Part shown: one piece after another, positions 1 through 8,340 of the stretch | Layout of the letters: each line of letters opens with the position of its first letter | How positions within the stretch are numbered: the stretch's first letter is position 1 | Assembly: GCA_003161855.1 (NCBI GenBank) | Contig: PMNM01000068.1 | Location: forward strand, 25,610-40,835 | Origin: Syntrophaceae bacterium | Lineage (GTDB): Bacteria > Desulfobacterota > Syntrophia > Syntrophales > Fen-1087 | Direction of reading: 5' to 3' | DNA length: 15,226 nucleotides | Program-made: the position numbers and the translations under genes | The notes under the pieces: model-generated | What the model was told of the DNA's origin: nothing | The model's database searches: none | What the model saw: the letters and a program-made list of their open reading frames with translations, nothing else

Positions 1-104
1 GAATGGGAAGGCCCTTTAAATCTGATGGTATAAAATTTTTTTTGTTTCATTTCCTTTCCTTTCATGATCTCTCCGGATCACGTTAAAAGGGTGCCCTGTT
101 CCGA

Positions 105-272
105 ATGGCTGTTGGAAACTACAACAAAAAACCTTTGATTGTCAAGTTAAAACAAAATGGATGGAAAACTGTTTTTGCAAAGAGCATCCCTGAAACAAAA
201 ATTCTTGCATTTCTATTGAATGATGTTATAGACGGCAAGACCGGAGGCATCGATTATGGCAGCCATTTGTGA
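105..272 (+). CDS. Doubtful 55-aa small ORF overlapping the start of the PRC/MgtE-N/CBS gene
   Basis: An ATG-initiated frame of 55 codons runs through most of the upstream region and ends 17 nt inside the next gene. The predicted product begins MAVGNYNKKPLIVKLKQNG, is basic, and has no signal peptide or membrane segment. I recognise no family. A possible ribosome site (AAGGG, 87-91) is rather far (13 nt) from the ATG. Third codon positions are clearly more A/T-rich than in the neighbouring genes, which argues against long-standing coding use. The absence of stops may be chance. It could also be a leader peptide, or a foreign or decayed gene. Confidence 0.2.
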   Translation: MAVGNYNKKPLIVKLKQNGWKTVFAKSIPETKILAFLLNDVIDGKTGGIDYGSHL

Positions 273-1518
273 ACCTCAGGTTTTTTTGTTTTTAAGCCAG
301 ATCCTGGGGAAAAACATCATTGATTCCAATGGCCACACCGTCGGTAAAATCGTTGACCTGGTGGCCAACTTGGCTGAACCTTATCCGCCTGTCACCCGTG
401 TTCTTTTCAAATCGAACGCCGGCAAGGCACCCTCGCTGATCGCCTGGCATCAGATTACCGAGATTCAGGATCACCTCTTGGCGCATCTGCTCCTGCCGGA
501 GGATTTTCGGGAGCCTTCCCTGAGTGATGATGAATTCCTGCTGAAGGACACACTGCTGGACAAACAAATCGTGGATACCAATGGGGCCAAAGTGCGACGG
601 GTCAATGACCTCCAGTTTTTGAAAGCGCGTAAAGGCCTGCACCTGGTTCATGTCGATGTGGGTTTTCGGGGACTGATGCGTCGGGTGGGAATGGAAAAAG
701 CCATGGATACCTTCCTGCACGGACTTTTCGATTATTCCCTGCCCGACCAGTTTATCTCCTGGAAGTTTGTCCAGCCTCTGGTCTCTCCAGACCTGCTGCG
801 CCTTAAGATCACCCAGAACCGTTTAGCCCAGCTACATCCGGCAGATCTGGCGGATATTATCGAGGAACTTGACATCAATCAGCGGACTGCGGTTTTCCAA
901 TCCCTCGATGTGGAGACGGCCGCTGAAACCTTGGAGGAAACGGATCCGAAAATTCAAGTCAGCCTGATTGAAGACCTCGATGCTGCTGAGGCATCTGATA
1001 TTATCGAAGAAATGTCTCTCAGTGACGCGACAGACCTCATGCAGGACCTTCCCAAGGATACGGCAGAAGACATCCTCAAAGAAATGGAGCAGGAGAGTGC
1101 GGAAGATATTATCGAACTGCTGGCCCACCCAGAGGAAACAGCCGGCGGTCTGATGACAACCGCTTTTCTGAGTTTTACCCCATCCGTCACGACAGGCGAG
1201 ACGATCAAAGCGATTCGCGACGGAGCGGAAGACATGGATCTTATTTATTATGTTTACGTAACGGATGAAGACTCTCACCTTTTAGGGGTGATCAGCCTGC
1301 GTGACCTTTTAGTGACAGAGCCCGAAACACGGCTTTCGGATATTATGGATACCCGAGTGGTTGCGGTCAACCTTGATGAAGAAAAAGACAAGATTGCGAG
1401 CCATTTCGTCAAGTACGGCATGATAGCCATCCCTGTCGTTGATCAGGAAAACCGGATCAAGGGGACTATCATTTTTAAAAATCTTTTAGAAATCATTGCC
1501 CCGCATCTGGGACAATGA
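256..1518 (+). CDS. Soluble PRC-barrel / MgtE N-terminal / tandem CBS domain protein (probable metal or nucleotide sensor)
   Basis: The 420-aa protein has no membrane segment. A PRC-barrel-like region covers residues about 16-90 and a second about 97-145. An MgtE-type superhelical N domain spans about 185-290, with the typical LHPADLADIIEELD at 193-206 and several similar acidic helical repeats. The junction HPEETAGGLMTT at 291-302 leads into two CBS motifs (about 303-355 and 362-418). In MgtE magnesium channels the N and CBS domains form the cytosolic gate that senses Mg2+; the transmembrane channel is absent here. The start has a good GGAGG at 243-247. The NRAMP-like permease begins 113 nt downstream in the same direction, so I infer that this protein regulates it. 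An adenylate-sensing role through the CBS pair is the main alternative. The domain call is firm, the partner is inferred. Confidence 0.88.
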   Translation: MAAICEPQVFLFLSQILGKNIIDSNGHTVGKIVDLVANLAEPYPPVTRVLFKSNAGKAPSLIAWHQITEIQDHLLAHLLLPEDFREPSLSDDEFLLKDTLLDKQIVDTNGAKVRRVNDLQFLKARKGLHLVHVDVGFRGLMRRVGMEKAMDTFLHGLFDYSLPDQFISWKFVQPLVSPDLLRLKITQNRLAQLHPADLADIIEELDINQRTAVFQSLDVETAAETLEETDPKIQVSLIEDLDAAEASDIIEEMSLSDATDLMQDLPKDTAEDILKEMEQESAEDIIELLAHPEETAGGLMTTAFLSFTPSVTTGETIKAIRDGAEDMDLIYYVYVTDEDSHLLGVISLRDLLVTEPETRLSDIMDTRVVAVNLDEEKDKIASHFVKYGMIAIPVVDQENRIKGTIIFKNLLEIIAPHLGQ

Positions 1519-1542
1519 AAACGTCACGGGTCTGGAGTTTCT

Positions 1543-1577
1543 AGTTGCGGGTCCAAAGGCACCTCGTCCCCGCAACT
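1543..1577 (+). repeat. 9-bp perfect inverted repeat between sensor and permease genes
   Basis: AGTTGCGGG at 1543-1551 is matched exactly by CCCGCAACT at 1569-1577 across a 17-nt loop. It lies 24 nt after the sensor gene stop and 54 nt before the permease start. No run of T follows, so it is a poor intrinsic terminator. It may stabilise or partly attenuate a bicistronic transcript, or be a protein site. Confidence 0.45.
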
Positions 1578-1631
1578 CTTAAATAGAAATACGGAATCCA
1601 ATCAAGATATGGACGAAGACGGCGGCAATCA

Positions 1632-2915
1632 ATGTCTGAACAGCTGGATGGAAAAACATTGCGAGGCGTTTTTCAGCGCCTTAAGCAGAGAGGCCTTTGG
1701 AAATCGCTGGCGCTCTTCTTCGCCCTTATCGGCCCGGGCATCATTACCTCCAACGTCGACAACGACGCCGGCGGGATCACCACCTATTCGTTAGCCGGTG
1801 CCCAGTTCGGCCTGTCCCTCCTGTGGATCCTGACCCCCATCACCATCGCCCTGATCATCATTCAGGAGATGTGCGCCCGTATGGGCGTTGTGTCCGGCAA
1901 GGGCCTTTCAGATCTGATCCGTGAGCGCTTCGGCGCCAAAGTCACATTCTATCTTATGATTGCCCTGTTTTTGACTAACTTGGGGAACACCATCTCGGAA
2001 TTCGCCGGGGTTGCGGCCAGCATGGAAATCTTTGGTTTGAGCAAATATATTTCCGTTCCGGTCAGCGCCTTTTTTGTATGGTGGCTCGTGGTCAAGGGAA
2101 ACTACAAGTCCGTGGAAAAAGTTTTTCTGGTGGCTTGCCTTTTCTATCTGTCCTATATTATCTCTGGCTTTATGGGAAAACCGGACTGGTCCCTGATTGG
2201 AACGGCGCTGATCACGCCGACCGTCAAGCTCGATCCCGCATTTCTCACCATGGCGGTCGGTATTATCGGAACAACCATCGCCCCCTGGATGCAATTCTAC
2301 CTGCAATCATCTATCGTTGACAAGGGTCTGAAAGCGGAAGATTATCAATATACCCGGATGGATGTGATTGTGGGTTCTTTTATGGTCAATATTGTGGCCT
2401 TCTTCATCATCCTGCTCTGCGCGATCACACTCTTTCAGAATGGTATCCGGATTGAAACGGCCAAGGATGCGGCTCTGGCCCTGGCGCCGTTGGCCGGGAA
2501 ATACTGTGCCCTGCTTTTTGCTTTCGGTCTATTGAATGCGTCCCTCTTTGCCGCGTCCATTCTGCCACTCTCCACCTCTTATACAATCTGTGAGGCCTTT
2601 GGCTGGGAATCAAGCCTGAACCACAAGTTTGTTGAGGCGCCTCAGTTTTACGGCCTGTATACCTTGATGATCTTCCTGGGCGCCGGGATCATCCTGTTCC
2701 CGAACATGCCCTTGATATCCATCATGTACTACTCGCAGGTCCTCAATGGCATGATGCTTCCCTTTATCCTGATTTTCATGCTTCTGCTGATCAATGACCG
2801 GCGGATTATGGGCGATTATGTCAATGGCCGTTTCATGAACGTCATCACCTGGTCGACGGTTATCTTTTTGATCCTGCTTTCGGGCACCATGGTGATCACT
2901 TCCCTAATCCAATAG
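1632..2915 (+). CDS. NRAMP-superfamily divalent-metal permease with non-canonical metal-site motifs
   Basis: This 427-aa polytopic inner-membrane protein has about eleven hydrophobic segments and the NRAMP first-helix signature GPGIITSNVDNDAGG at residues 34-48. Canonical NRAMPs carry DPGN in helix 1 and MPH in helix 6. Here the aligned positions read DAGG (45-48) and APW (217-219, in GTTIAPWMQFYLQSS). The aspartate is kept but the asparagine and methionine metal ligands are lost. Loss of the methionine is a feature reported for NRAMP-related magnesium transporters, so Mg2+ or another hard divalent ion is a reasonable inferred substrate in place of Mn2+/Fe2+. The ribosome site (GGCGG) is weak. 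The start at 1632 was chosen because it places the short charged N-terminus directly before helix 1. The PRC/MgtE-N/CBS gene lies immediately upstream, pointing to a sensor-transporter pair. Confidence 0.85.
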   Translation: MSEQLDGKTLRGVFQRLKQRGLWKSLALFFALIGPGIITSNVDNDAGGITTYSLAGAQFGLSLLWILTPITIALIIIQEMCARMGVVSGKGLSDLIRERFGAKVTFYLMIALFLTNLGNTISEFAGVAASMEIFGLSKYISVPVSAFFVWWLVVKGNYKSVEKVFLVACLFYLSYIISGFMGKPDWSLIGTALITPTVKLDPAFLTMAVGIIGTTIAPWMQFYLQSSIVDKGLKAEDYQYTRMDVIVGSFMVNIVAFFIILLCAITLFQNGIRIETAKDAALALAPLAGKYCALLFAFGLLNASLFAASILPLSTSYTICEAFGWESSLNHKFVEAPQFYGLYTLMIFLGAGIILFPNMPLISIMYYSQVLNGMMLPFILIFMLLLINDRRIMGDYVNGRFMNVITWSTVIFLILLSGTMVITSLIQ

Positions 2916-2962
2916 AATCCGGTTACAGGGTTCATCCAGCCGGATATTGAACATCCAACCAC

Positions 2963-3574
2963 TTAACGGACCAGTCTTCCCAGTCTGCTCCAGCGGACGT
3001 TGTGATCCTCCCTGTTCCACGACCAGTACATGATGAAGGCCTTTCCCAGAACATCCTTCAGGTCCACCACGCCCCAGAACCGGCTGTCATAGCTCTGATC
3101 CCGGTTATCTCCCATCGTAAAAACGGCGCCTTTCGGAACGGTCATCGGTCCAAAGTTGTCACGGGGTTGGATGGTCCCGGGAATGATAAAATCATCCACA
3201 TAAACACCATGGGTGTCCTGAAAAGGCAAGCCATTCAAAAAAATCTTCTTGTTCCGGATTTCAATCGTATCGCCCCCTACGCCGATAACCCGCTTGATGA
3301 AATCCTTGGATCGGTCCTCAGGATAGATGAAGACAATGACATCACCCCGCTTTGGTTCACTGATGGAGATCAAATTTTTTCGGATAAACGGAATTTTGAC
3401 GCCATAAATAAATTTGTTCACCAGAATATGATCACCAATCAAAAGGGTTGGCTTCATGGAACCGGAAGGAATTTTAAAGGCCTGAACAATAAAGGTCCTG
3501 ATAAAAAAGGCGATCAGAATGGCAATGATGATCGCCTCTGCATATTCTACAAATTTAGATTTCGATTTTATCAT
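2963..3574 (-). CDS. lepB: Signal peptidase I
   Basis: This serine protease of family S26 cleaves signal peptides from proteins exported by Sec. The 203-aa sequence has one N-terminal membrane segment (about 13-31). The nucleophile box IPSGSMKPTL carries Ser39, and the general-base lysine is Lys94 in FIKRVIGVGGD. The terminal conserved box GDNRDQSYDSR is at 155-165. The length is that of compact single-anchor enzymes; the large insertion of the E. coli enzyme is absent. AAGGAA at 3582-3587 lies 7 nt before the ATG. It is the last gene of the minus-strand run, 11 nt after the DUF456 gene, so the peptidase is probably co-expressed with the Sec accessory genes. Confidence 0.96.
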   Translation of the reverse strand: MIKSKSKFVEYAEAIIIAILIAFFIRTFIVQAFKIPSGSMKPTLLIGDHILVNKFIYGVKIPFIRKNLISISEPKRGDVIVFIYPEDRSKDFIKRVIGVGGDTIEIRNKKIFLNGLPFQDTHGVYVDDFIIPGTIQPRDNFGPMTVPKGAVFTMGDNRDQSYDSRFWGVVDLKDVLGKAFIMYWSWNREDHNVRWSRLGRLVR

Positions 3575-3585
3575 TCGGAAATTCC

Positions 3586-4098
3586 TTATGAGTAAATATG
3601 ATATAAAGTAATCACGACCATCAAAATGGAAAGAAGTCCTTTGATCATGATACCCGTTATTCTCCCCAGGATCACTCCGTAACTTGCCCGGAAAGCCGGT
3701 TTCAACTTTCCCTGATTCATCAGCTCCACCAGAAATACCCCGGTGAACCCGCCTAAAAAAATCCCCAGCAAAGTCCCAATACCCAAGAAAAAGGGGGTCG
3801 CAAGCACAACACCGATCAGACTGCCGAATAAAGCGGCCCAGATCCCTTTTCTTGACGCTCCGAATCGGGCAGCCCCGATCATTCCCAATCCGAAGTCCAG
3901 CATTTCCGCCACAACGGCAATGACCATCAGGACAAGAATGACTTTAAATCCGATCGGCCCAAAACCAGTGACCAGAGCGTACAGGATCACATCGATCAGA
4001 ATGATCACCGTCCCCGGCAGCCCAAATACGGTGACAAAAATGCCTGCGAACAGAAACAGAATAAAAACCGTCAGTCCGGCCGCTTCCAGGGGGGACAA
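3586..4098 (-). CDS. DUF456 family small membrane protein
   Basis: A 170-aa, highly hydrophobic protein with about four or five membrane segments and the family's hallmark patterns: GLPGT at 26-30 and GAARFGASRKGIWAALFGS near 75-93, followed by glycine-rich helices. The family has no established biochemical function. The frame opens with TTG only 2 nt after the secF stop, preceded by GAGG at 4110-4113, and no upstream ATG is available in frame, so I accept the TTG start. Its stop codon (3586-3588) overlaps the lepB ribosome site, suggesting translational coupling. The position between secF and lepB hints at, but does not show, a link to membrane or export processes. Confidence 0.87.
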   Translation of the reverse strand: MSPLEAAGLTVFILFLFAGIFVTVFGLPGTVIILIDVILYALVTGFGPIGFKVILVLMVIAVVAEMLDFGLGMIGAARFGASRKGIWAALFGSLIGVVLATPFFLGIGTLLGIFLGGFTGVFLVELMNQGKLKPAFRASYGVILGRITGIMIKGLLSILMVVITLYHIYS

Positions 4099-4100
4099 AA

Positions 4101-5012
4101 TTATTTTTTCCTCTTTCCCCGTAATGGCTTGATATTTTCAAACAACAACACGATCGGGATAGAAATAAAAATAGAGGAATAGGTCCCAAATACCACGCCC
4201 ACCAGAAGTGCGAAAGCAAAGTCATGGATGACGGGTCCGCCAAAGGTATACAAGGCCAAAACTGCAAGGAAAACTGTGAAGGCCGTCAGGATTGTTCTGC
4301 TCAGGGTTTGATTAATACTCAGATTGATCACGTGTCGGAGCACATGTTTCGGGTCTTTCCTGACATTTTCTCTGATTCGGTCCAGCACCACAATGGTATC
4401 GTTAATAGAATACCCGATGATCGTAAAAAGCGCGGCCAGAATCGTTATGGTAAATTCTTTATTTAAAATGGAAAGGGCCCCCACGACAATGATCACATCA
4501 TGAATGAGGGCAATAATCCCGCCAAGGGCATAACGGAACTCAAAGCGCCAGGAAATATAAGCCAGCATGGCGATCCAAGAAAGAATCACAGCGAGAATCG
4601 CCTTCTTCTGAAAGTTTTGCCCCACTTTTGCCCCGACCATTTCAACCCTTCGGACCTCATACGCCCCTTTACCAAAGGAAGCATCCAGTGGTTTTTCTAC
4701 CTGATCGGACAGCATCTTGGATTCTGAGAAGGATTCGGCCGTTCTGATCAGAAATTCATTGGAGGCAAACTGCTGGATGATGCTGGTGGCCAGAGGTGTT
4801 GATTTTAAAGCGTTTCTGATTTTATCAGTGGTTGTATCTTGCTGAAATCTGATTTGAATCAAGGTACCACCGGCAAAATCGATACCCAGATTCAACCCTC
4901 CGTGCCAGATCACCGACGCGATACTCAAAAGGGTCAGCGTCACGGAAAAAATGATGGCGATTTTCATTTTTCCGACAAAATCAATGTTGATTCCAGGCTT
5001 GATAAACTCCAT
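4101..5012 (-). CDS. secF: Protein translocase subunit SecF
   Basis: SecF forms with SecD the proton-motive-force-driven accessory complex that completes protein export through SecYEG. The 303-aa protein has a first membrane helix at about 16-36, the conserved NLGIDFAGG motif at 41-49, a periplasmic domain to about 135, then five membrane helices with the signature GYSINDTIVVLDRIREN at 200-216. This is the usual single-subunit length and topology. AGGAG at 5019-5023 sits 6 nt before the ATG. The gene begins 25 nt after secD and ends 2 nt before the DUF456 gene, so it is in an operon. Confidence 0.97.
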   Translation of the reverse strand: MEFIKPGINIDFVGKMKIAIIFSVTLTLLSIASVIWHGGLNLGIDFAGGTLIQIRFQQDTTTDKIRNALKSTPLATSIIQQFASNEFLIRTAESFSESKMLSDQVEKPLDASFGKGAYEVRRVEMVGAKVGQNFQKKAILAVILSWIAMLAYISWRFEFRYALGGIIALIHDVIIVVGALSILNKEFTITILAALFTIIGYSINDTIVVLDRIRENVRKDPKHVLRHVINLSINQTLSRTILTAFTVFLAVLALYTFGGPVIHDFAFALLVGVVFGTYSSIFISIPIVLLFENIKPLRGKRKK

Positions 5013-5037
5013 GAACGTCTCCTCTGTCTTATTCAGA

Positions 5038-6639
5038 TTAAATACTTAACTTTTGAATTTTTCGGTTCCAGACGAAATAGTCGAAGACAATCCTTGTGAC
5101 AAAAACAGCCGTAAACAAACTGGCAAGGAGACCAATGGTCAGCGTTACCGCAAATCCTTTCACCGGACCGGTCCCAAATGAAAAGAGGAACAGCGCGGCA
5201 ACAATGGTCGTCACATGGGTATCAATAATGGTGATAAAAGCTTTCCCGTAACCAGCATCGATGGCGGCCCGGGCTGTTTTACCCAGGCGAAGTTCCTCCC
5301 TGACCCTTTCAAAGATCAGCACATTGGCATCAACGGCCATACCCACAGTCAGCAGTGTTCCTGCAATACCGGGAAGAGTCAGGGTTGCCTTGAAAGCGGC
5401 CAGGGTCCCCAAAATCAGGATCACATTGATGACCAGCGCCGTATCGGCAACCAGACCGGACAGTTTGTAATAAATAGCCATAAAGAGGACAACGAGAAGA
5501 CTGCCAATCATGGTCGCCAGAATGCCCTGATCGATGGAGTCCTGTCCTAAGGAGGGACCAACCGTCCTTTCCTCGAGAATCTGAACGGGGGCCGGCAGGG
5601 CACCGGCACGCAACACGATGGCCAGATCACGGGCCTCTTCCATGGTGAAAGAACCGGTAATTTGAGCGTCACCGCCTGATATCTTTTCCTGAATGACCGG
5701 TGCAGAATGAACGGTGCCATCCAGAACAATCGCCAGACGCTTTTTCACATTTTCACCGGTAATCCGGTCAAAGTCCTTTGCCCCCTGGGCATTGAATTTC
5801 AAAGCCACATGGGGCTCGCCAAAACGGTCACTGATTTTTACCTGGGCACTTTCAAGAGAACTGCCGGTCAGAAGCGTTTTGCTCTTCAGCAGATAAGGCA
5901 CATTCGTCCTGCGCCCCGTTTCCCTGTCCATGATGGAGCCGTAGGTGATCACACTGCCTTCCGGAACATGACCTTTCAGGGCCTCATCCATGCCATGCTC
6001 TTCATCAACCAGCTTGAACTCTAAAAGGGCTGTCTTTCCGATGAGATTTTTTGCCCTTGCGGAATCTTTGATACCGGGAAGCTGGATCACCATGCGGTCA
6101 TTCCCCTCGGGAATAATATCCGGTTCGGTGACACCAAACTGATCAATGCGATTGCGGATTGTTTCAAGACTCTGCTCCACGGCAAGCTTTTTTAGCTCTT
6201 CCGCGCGCTTGTCCTTCATCTTCAGCAGAATCGTTTCTCTCCCGTCCTTTATTTCCGATGATGCCACGTCAAGGTCCGGATAATAATCCTTCAGCATTTT
6301 ATCAAAAGCCACCCGGGAAGGAGTGTCCGGTAGTTCCAGCGTGATGGTGTTATTTTTCGTCCGCTCAATATTTCTGAAGCGGATTTTTTTATCCATCAGG
6401 TTTTCTCTCAGATCATTTGAGATTCTTTCCAGGGTGCTTTCTACCGCTTTCGCGGCATTAACCTCCAGAACAAGATGCGTTCCACCTTGAAGATCAAGCC
6501 CCAAACGGATTTTCTCCGCGGGCAGATATTTCTTCCATTGATCGGGAAGATCGGAGATTAGCGTAGGTGCCAGATAAACCAACGCGACAAGACAAACAGC
6601 CAAGACAATCGCTGCCCTGATTTGAATACTCTTTATCAT
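5038..6639 (-). CDS. secD: Protein translocase subunit SecD
   Basis: This is the partner of SecF in the SecDF export motor. The 533-aa sequence has an N-terminal membrane helix (about 7-27), the D1 motif RLGLDLQGG at 45-53, a large periplasmic region holding the two P1 sub-domains, and a C-terminal bundle of five helices carrying VDANVLIFERVREE at 436-449. Length and order are normal for proteobacterial SecD. AGGGG at 6646-6650 lies 6 nt before the ATG. It follows yajC by 18 nt and precedes secF by 25 nt. Confidence 0.97.
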   Translation of the reverse strand: MIKSIQIRAAIVLAVCLVALVYLAPTLISDLPDQWKKYLPAEKIRLGLDLQGGTHLVLEVNAAKAVESTLERISNDLRENLMDKKIRFRNIERTKNNTITLELPDTPSRVAFDKMLKDYYPDLDVASSEIKDGRETILLKMKDKRAEELKKLAVEQSLETIRNRIDQFGVTEPDIIPEGNDRMVIQLPGIKDSARAKNLIGKTALLEFKLVDEEHGMDEALKGHVPEGSVITYGSIMDRETGRRTNVPYLLKSKTLLTGSSLESAQVKISDRFGEPHVALKFNAQGAKDFDRITGENVKKRLAIVLDGTVHSAPVIQEKISGGDAQITGSFTMEEARDLAIVLRAGALPAPVQILEERTVGPSLGQDSIDQGILATMIGSLLVVLFMAIYYKLSGLVADTALVINVILILGTLAAFKATLTLPGIAGTLLTVGMAVDANVLIFERVREELRLGKTARAAIDAGYGKAFITIIDTHVTTIVAALFLFSFGTGPVKGFAVTLTIGLLASLFTAVFVTRIVFDYFVWNRKIQKLSI

Positions 6640-6657
6640 GCTCGACCCCTTTCCAGG

Positions 6658-6987
6658 TTATTGCTTTTGTACTTTCTCAACGATGGCACCGATGAAACTT
6701 CTGGCTACTTTGATCCGCACCTTGTCGGCAATCTCGAGGGTCACCACCGTATCGGTCAGGGCCGTGACTTTCCCCTGAATTCCTCCTGTGGTCATGACGG
6801 TGTCGCCATGGGTCAGTTCTGCCAGCATTTTTTTCAGTTCCTTCTGCTTTTTCTGCTGCGGCAGGATCAAAAGAAAATAGAAAATACCGAAAAGGGCAGC
6901 CATCATGACAATGAAACTGATGTTCCCCCCGGCCGTCTCGTTTCCGCCGCCAAGGCCTCCCATAGCATAAGCTGTATCTGCAAACAT
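6658..6987 (-). CDS. yajC: Preprotein translocase accessory subunit YajC
   Basis: This 109-aa single-span membrane protein binds SecDF and modulates the holo-translocon. One helix (about 23-42, ending in LLILPQQKKQKE) is followed by the family's cytosolic domain with GDTVMTTGGIQGKV at 61-74. The glycine-rich N-terminus before the helix is common in this family. A strong AAGGAGG at 6993-6999 lies 5 nt before the ATG. The gene sits 14 nt after tgt and 18 nt before secD, the classical tgt-yajC-secD-secF order. Confidence 0.96.
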   Translation of the reverse strand: MFADTAYAMGGLGGGNETAGGNISFIVMMAALFGIFYFLLILPQQKKQKELKKMLAELTHGDTVMTTGGIQGKVTALTDTVVTLEIADKVRIKVARSFIGAIVEKVQKQ

Positions 6988-7001
6988 GATTTCCTCCTTG
7001 C

Positions 7002-8132
<1,131 letters not shown>

Positions 8133-8152
8133 TCAATTCCTGATTCTCTAAA

Positions 8153-8180
8153 GTTATGACCTCTGCTTCATGACGATCAA
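8153..8180 (-). promoter_or_regulatory. Possible sigma-70-type promoter for the tgt-yajC-secDF-lepB unit
   Basis: Read on the minus strand, TTGATC (8175-8180) and CATAAC (8153-8158) are spaced by 16 nt, each matching four of six consensus bases. The predicted transcript would start about 14 nt before the tgt ATG. The -35 hexamer overlaps the proximal arm of the 8171-8208 inverted repeat, which would suit an operator. Low information content; inferred only. Confidence 0.25.
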
Positions 8181-8208
8181 AAGCTTAACCTGTAGAAAGG
8201 GATCGTCA
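8171..8208. repeat. 8-bp perfect inverted repeat in the queA-tgt gap
   Basis: TGACGATC at 8171-8178 is exactly complementary to GATCGTCA at 8201-8208, with a 22-nt spacer. It lies 39-76 nt upstream of the tgt start and directly adjoins the dispersed repeat at 8208-8231. It may form a hairpin in a longer tgt leader transcript or a dimer binding site. No preQ1 aptamer is recognisable. Confidence 0.45.
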
Positions 8209-8231
8209 GCGGCAAATCAAATGTTTTTCGC
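8208..8231. repeat. Dispersed 24-nt intergenic repeat, copy 1
   Basis: This copy matches 15202-15225 at 22 of 24 positions, including an unbroken ATCAAATGTTTTTCGC. Both copies lie in non-coding DNA 7 kb apart, beside hairpin-forming sequence. A third, degenerate copy may lie at 8315-8334 (GCGGCAAATC followed by ATTTTTC). Confidence 0.5.
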
Positions 8232-8340
8232 TCCTGAGTGTGTAAAAAAATAACACTTTAGCCTTCATCATGATTTTCTCTTAACATCATGGAAGCGAAA
8301 AAGATTCTTGAGACGCGGCAAATCCATTTTTCACAGTTCT

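Noticed and set aside
162..179. Sigma-54-like TGG...TTGCA pair upstream of the sensor gene
   Set aside because: The GG-to-GC distance is 14 nt, longer than the fixed -24/-12 spacing, and the surrounding consensus is missing.
2917..2945. Bidirectional terminator between the permease gene and lepB (ATCCGG / CCGGAT)
   Set aside because: Only a 6-bp stem with a 17-nt loop and no T run on either strand.
3002..3595. Long open frame (197 codons) antisense to lepB
   Set aside because: It mirrors a clearly conserved signal peptidase gene, has no family features and no convincing ribosome site.
8269..8291. CATGAT / ATCATG inverted repeat downstream of queA as a terminator
   Set aside because: Six A/T-rich pairs with an 11-nt loop; the minus-strand T run lies well downstream, so it is not a convincing terminator.
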